NCBI GenBank assembly: GCA_031376425.1
Contig: JANMDR010000120.1
Location: 1 to 7,007 of the forward strand
DNA length: 7,007 nucleotides
From: JANMDR01 sp031376425
Lineage (GTDB): Bacteria; Pseudomonadota; Gammaproteobacteria; Burkholderiales; Usitatibacteraceae
Direction of reading: 5' to 3'
Shown here: positions 4,299 to 7,007 of the stretch, in pieces
Numbering within the stretch: position 1 is the stretch's first letter
Layout of the letters: every line of letters begins with the position of its first letter
Notes under the pieces: model-generated
What the model was told of the DNA's origin: nothing
The model's database searches: none
The model's input: the letters and a program-made list of their open reading frames with translations, nothing else
Made by a program: the position numbers and the translations under genes

Positions 4299-5978
4299 GT
4301 GGCGACAATCGAGGTAAAGACTGCTGTAAAAACGCAGTATATTGAGGTGCAGGGTCGCCGCGTATTGGTGCGTTTTGCTGGTACCGGTCCGGCAATTTTA
4401 TTGCTGCATCAAAGCCCACAGACATCGCGCACCATGCTGGCGTGGATTGCGCGCTTGGCCGCTAACTACGCAGTGTTTGCACCCGACACGCCGGGCTTTG
4501 GTGCGTCCGATCCGCTGCCTATGGCACAACCCACGATTCCTGATTTTGCAGCCGCATTGGCTAATGTAATTGATGCTTTGGGTCTGCAAAAAATGATGGT
4601 TTATGGTGTGCATACGGGCGCAGTAATTGGTATGCGTTTAGCGCTTGATTATCCGCAACACGTAGCTGCGCTGGTGTGTGATGGCTATGCGCGGTTTAAC
4701 ACCGCCGAGCGGCAACAGTTGCTTGACGGTTATTTGCCGCCCTTTGAGCCGCAATGGGATGGTGGGCATTTGCTCTGGCTATTTGCCCGTTTTCGCGAGC
4801 AGCATTTATTTTTTCCGTGGAACACCCCCACCCAAGCGGCGCGTATGCAGTACCCGCCACCAAGCACAGCACGGGTGCACGCTGATATTCTGGATATTTT
4901 AGATACTGGCGACGGCTACCGCGCTGGCTATCGCGCACCATTTTTGTATGACGATGCTACCGCCGCCGCGCGCTTAACCGTAGCCGCTGCAATTTTATAT
5001 CGTGCGGAAGACGTGCTAGCGCCCCATCTGGAGCGGCTTGCCAATCTCCCTGCGTGCGTACATGCAGAACGGTTCGCAGGTGGTGCACCAGTGTTGATCG
5101 AAAAATCAGATGCTATTTTTGCCCAGCATGCTACTAGCGCCACTGTGGTTTCGACTGAGGCAGCGGTAAGCCGCGCACAATCCAAAACTCGCCGTATTAT
5201 CAATACACGGTACGGTGCGCTTAGTTTAATATTATTGCAGCCAGATGTATCAGGTGCTAACGCGCCCACTCATATTTACTTAAACGAAATTGGTACAGCA
5301 GCGGCAATCCCTGTGGATAGTCCCTTTGGTTCGTTGCGCATCGCTGTGGAGTTGCCGGCGCATGGCGCTAGCCGAACGTTTGAAGCTGGTATTGATGATG
5401 CATTTGTTTTTGCAATTGCAGAAGCATTGCAATACTTGCAATGCTCACATATTCACATTCATACGCAGGGAAGTGTCGCAGCGTTAGGATGCAGGCTGGC
5501 ACAGCATTTAGGCAGCGCCGTGGAATCCATTGTTTTCATGCAGCCCATCGTGCTCAATGAAACTGAACAGCAACAGTTTTTAAGCTTATTGCCTGACTTG
5601 ACGCCGCACAGCACTGGAGCGCATTTATTAGCCGCGTGGAATTGGGTACGCATGAAATTTCTGTTTTGGCCTTGGCTGCCGCAAGATGCGAATGCAGTAC
5701 GGGTAGTGGCGGCACCTGCACCGTTACGGGTACATCAAGAAGTGTTAGAAGTGGTGCGCTGTGGTCAACAATTTACATCATCATGGCAAACAGTTTTTGC
5801 TACCGATGTAGTAAAAATCAGTCGGGATTTAAGTTGCAAAATAATTATAATAAGCTCTGAAGATGCCGAATTATCGAGGCTTTCCAGACGGCTAGCAACA
5901 GCCTTAAATATGCAAGCTAGTGAACAAATAACCGTTAGTGCCGGAGGCAATACATCATGGCTGTCATGGAAAAAATAG
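4299..5978 (+). CDS. Tandem two-domain alpha/beta-hydrolase-like protein, atypical active sites
   Basis: This 559-residue cytoplasmic protein is built from two homologous hydrolase-fold halves: about 1-283, a short linker, then about 296-559. The N-half shows GPAILLLHQSPQTSR (30-44), DTPGFGASDPL (63-73) and an elbow VYGVHTG (101-107) with His105 in the nucleophile place. Its cap has GGHLLWLF (155-162), LFFPW (170-174) and RVHADILDIL (192-201). The C-half repeats these as THIYLNEIG (324-332), ELPAHGAS (351-358), an elbow position occupied by Gly391 (HTQGSVAALG), AHLLAAW (441-447), LFWPW (455-459) and RVHQEVLEVV (477-486). The C-terminal catalytic His is not evident in the N-half (FAGGAPVLIEKS). 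Usual family members are about 280 residues with one domain, so this is a fusion or internal duplication. It heads an operon with the FAD oxidase. The reaction is unknown. A hydrolase, lyase or ligand-binding role remains possible. Confidence 0.82.
   Translation: MATIEVKTAVKTQYIEVQGRRVLVRFAGTGPAILLLHQSPQTSRTMLAWIARLAANYAVFAPDTPGFGASDPLPMAQPTIPDFAAALANVIDALGLQKMMVYGVHTGAVIGMRLALDYPQHVAALVCDGYARFNTAERQQLLDGYLPPFEPQWDGGHLLWLFARFREQHLFFPWNTPTQAARMQYPPPSTARVHADILDILDTGDGYRAGYRAPFLYDDATAAARLTVAAAILYRAEDVLAPHLERLANLPACVHAERFAGGAPVLIEKSDAIFAQHATSATVVSTEAAVSRAQSKTRRIINTRYGALSLILLQPDVSGANAPTHIYLNEIGTAAAIPVDSPFGSLRIAVELPAHGASRTFEAGIDDAFVFAIAEALQYLQCSHIHIHTQGSVAALGCRLAQHLGSAVESIVFMQPIVLNETEQQQFLSLLPDLTPHSTGAHLLAAWNWVRMKFLFWPWLPQDANAVRVVAAPAPLRVHQEVLEVVRCGQQFTSSWQTVFATDVVKISRDLSCKIIIISSEDAELSRLSRRLATALNMQASEQITVSAGGNTSWLSWKK
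5411..5445. repeat. Cluster of intragenic palindromes in the C-half of the double hydrolase
   Basis: TGCAATTGCA (5411-5420) is a perfect 10-bp palindrome. Two bases later AGCATTGCAA (5423-5432) and TTGCAATGCT (5436-5445) form a perfect 10-bp inverted repeat with a 3-nt loop. TTGCAAT/ATTGCAA words recur. The cluster lies inside the coding sequence (AIAEALQYLQCSH) and could fold as an mRNA hairpin. It has no T-run, so it is not a terminator. Confidence 0.55.
5943..5947 (+). promoter_or_regulatory. Ribosome binding site of the FAD oxidase inside the upstream gene
   Basis: GGAGG lies 9 nt before ATG 5957, within the last codons of the double hydrolase. It supports ATG 5957 over the in-frame ATG 5966 and indicates translational coupling. 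Confidence 0.65.
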
Positions 5979-7007
5979 AGATTGAACCAACTGCGGTACA
6001 ACCCGCATGGCTAATACAGTTACGGGAAACGCTAGAACCGCAAAGCGTAATTGATGACGCGGCTGAGTTATGTTTTTTTTCACAAGATGTGTTTGCACAG
6101 GGTGAAGCAATTAGTGCTGTGGTGGCACCAAATTCCGTGACCGAACTGCAGTTAGCGGTGCGGCTTCTTGTCGATGCGGATGTAGCTGTGCTCCCCCGTG
6201 GTGGTGGTTTGAGCTATACCGATGGCTTCTTGGTAACATTGGCGACACGGCAAGATAGCGTTGTAATAGATACCGCAAAGCTTAATAAATTAGTGACCCT
6301 CAATTTAGAAGATCGTTACGTGACCGTGGAAGTGGGTATGTGTTGGGGGGCGTTGAATGAATTGCTGAGCGCCCATAACGTCCGCACCCCCTATTGGGGT
6401 CCACTATCTGGATTGCGCTCTACTGTGGGAGGGACTTTATCGCAAGGTAGTGTATTTCTTGGCTCAGGTGAGCATGGTAGTGTTGGTGATACCGTGCTGG
6501 GTTTAGATATTGTTCTGGCCGATGGCAGTGTGCTTTCTACCGGTAGTGCTGCAGCTAAGAATACGGCACCATTTATGCGTTATTTTGGGCCGGACTTAAC
6601 GGGAGTTTTTGTGGGTGATGCTGGGGCATTGGGGGTGAAAGCGCGTGCGACCTTGCGGCTAATTCCGCGTGAGCAGGAAATTGATTTTGTTTCGGCGCAG
6701 TTTGATGATCCACAGCATATGTTGTCGGCAATGTCGGAGATTTCGCGGCAGGGTATTGCGGCGGAATGCTTCTCCTTTGACCCCGTATTATTGGAGCAAA
6801 GAAAAAAACGCATGAGTATGCTCAGCGATGCCAAAACGCTGTTTAAGGTGGTGAAGCAATCCGGCCTCAAAGCGGGGCTTGGCCTAGTAGCAACAGGGCG
6901 TGATTTTGTAGATGCGAACAAATATTCAGCGCATGTTTCAATCGAGGGCAAGACCGTCGAAGAAGTCGCGGCAAAAGTAGAGGCGGCGAAAAAAATATTC
7001 GCTATGC
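5957..7007 (+). CDS. FAD-linked oxidase (VAO/GlcD-type FAD-binding domain), C-terminus missing
   Basis: This is a flavoprotein oxidase or dehydrogenase of the FAD_binding_4 (vanillyl-alcohol oxidase/GlcD) superfamily. 350 codons are visible and it runs off the right edge; relatives are usually around 450-550 residues. Seen: the FAD pyrophosphate loop LPRGGGLSY (79-87), VTVEVGMCWGALNELL (122-137), RTPYWGPLSGLRSTVGG (143-159), the SQGSVFLGSGEHG loop (162-174), DIVLADGSVLSTGS (184-197) and GDAGALGVKARATLRL (220-235), the family's G-x-x-G-x-LG segment. The substrate domain begins near residue 245 and is cut. The order matches glycolate/D-lactate-dehydrogenase- and VAO-like enzymes, but the substrate cannot be assigned. 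The gene overlaps the double-hydrolase gene by 22 nt and is expected to be co-transcribed under operator copy 3. It would oxidise an alcohol, hydroxy acid or phenol produced by or fed into the pathway. Confidence 0.88.
   Translation, partial: MAVMEKIEIEPTAVQPAWLIQLRETLEPQSVIDDAAELCFFSQDVFAQGEAISAVVAPNSVTELQLAVRLLVDADVAVLPRGGGLSYTDGFLVTLATRQDSVVIDTAKLNKLVTLNLEDRYVTVEVGMCWGALNELLSAHNVRTPYWGPLSGLRSTVGGTLSQGSVFLGSGEHGSVGDTVLGLDIVLADGSVLSTGSAAAKNTAPFMRYFGPDLTGVFVGDAGALGVKARATLRLIPREQEIDFVSAQFDDPQHMLSAMSEISRQGIAAECFSFDPVLLEQRKKRMSMLSDAKTLFKVVKQSGLKAGLGLVATGRDFVDANKYSAHVSIEGKTVEEVAAKVEAAKKIFAM

Noticed and set aside
4084..4317. A 77-residue plus-strand open frame in the divergent region
   Set aside because: It runs through operator copy 3 and into the start of the next gene, lacks a ribosome site and shows no recognisable protein pattern.
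4342..5860. Several 64-113-residue frames overlapping the double hydrolase on both strands
   Set aside because: All lie within a continuous homologous two-domain frame and show no independent start signals or motifs.
6580..6951. A 123-residue minus-strand open frame opposite the FAD oxidase
   Set aside because: The opposite strand encodes recognisable FAD-oxidase motifs through this stretch, so this is a shadow frame.
1..7007. CRISPR array, tRNA or rRNA genes
   Set aside because: No regularly spaced direct repeats, cloverleaf-like sequences or rRNA signatures were seen on reading either strand.

Overview
The window looks like part of a catabolic or uptake island from a Gram-negative proteobacterium. 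The reasons are an outer-membrane TonB-dependent receptor, Shine-Dalgarno-led genes, moderate base composition (roughly half G+C by eye) and an IS5-type element. The receptor style (an ITVTAQRR-type TonB box and a plug with RGPQGTLFGRNTTGGAMN) is common in marine gammaproteobacteria and sphingomonads. A gammaproteobacterium is my guess, but the sequence does not prove it.

Layout. Positions 1-278 are the right-hand end of an IS5-family insertion sequence, with its transposase on the minus strand cut by the window edge. Its probable terminal repeat ends at 278 and is followed by the YTAR-type target sequence TTAG. At 295-354 lies a promoter/operator for a small alpha/beta-hydrolase-fold gene (355-1185, +). 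Behind it is a decayed gene (1204-1504, +) whose start still shows a twin-arginine signal motif, broken by a stop and probably a frameshift. A strong hairpin at 1529-1565 separates this convergently from a TonB-dependent receptor (1584-3926, -). A 372-bp divergent intergenic region (3927-4298) follows. On the other side are a 559-residue protein made of two tandem alpha/beta-hydrolase-like domains (4299-5978, +) and, overlapping it by 22 nt, an FAD-linked oxidase (5957 to the right edge, +, incomplete).

How the parts fit. The same palindrome, TTGTCCGGACAA, stands upstream of all three transcription units (305-316, 3993-4004, 4231-4242) and is the clearest hidden signal here. It marks a small regulon under one unseen dimeric regulator. 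The form resembles GntR/FadR-type operators, but that is inference. The hydrolase-fold gene, the receptor and the double-hydrolase/FAD-oxidase operon would then be induced together, presumably by the compound they import and process.

Most unusual point. All three hydrolase-like domains (one in 355-1185, two in 4299-5978) share a distinctive cap-region signature (HLL, then LF-x-PW, then a conserved His). None has Ser, Cys or Asp at the nucleophile elbow: the residues there are Leu, His and Gly. No usual C-terminal catalytic His is visible. They may be non-classical enzymes, binding proteins or a pseudoenzyme set. The substrate cannot be read from the sequence.
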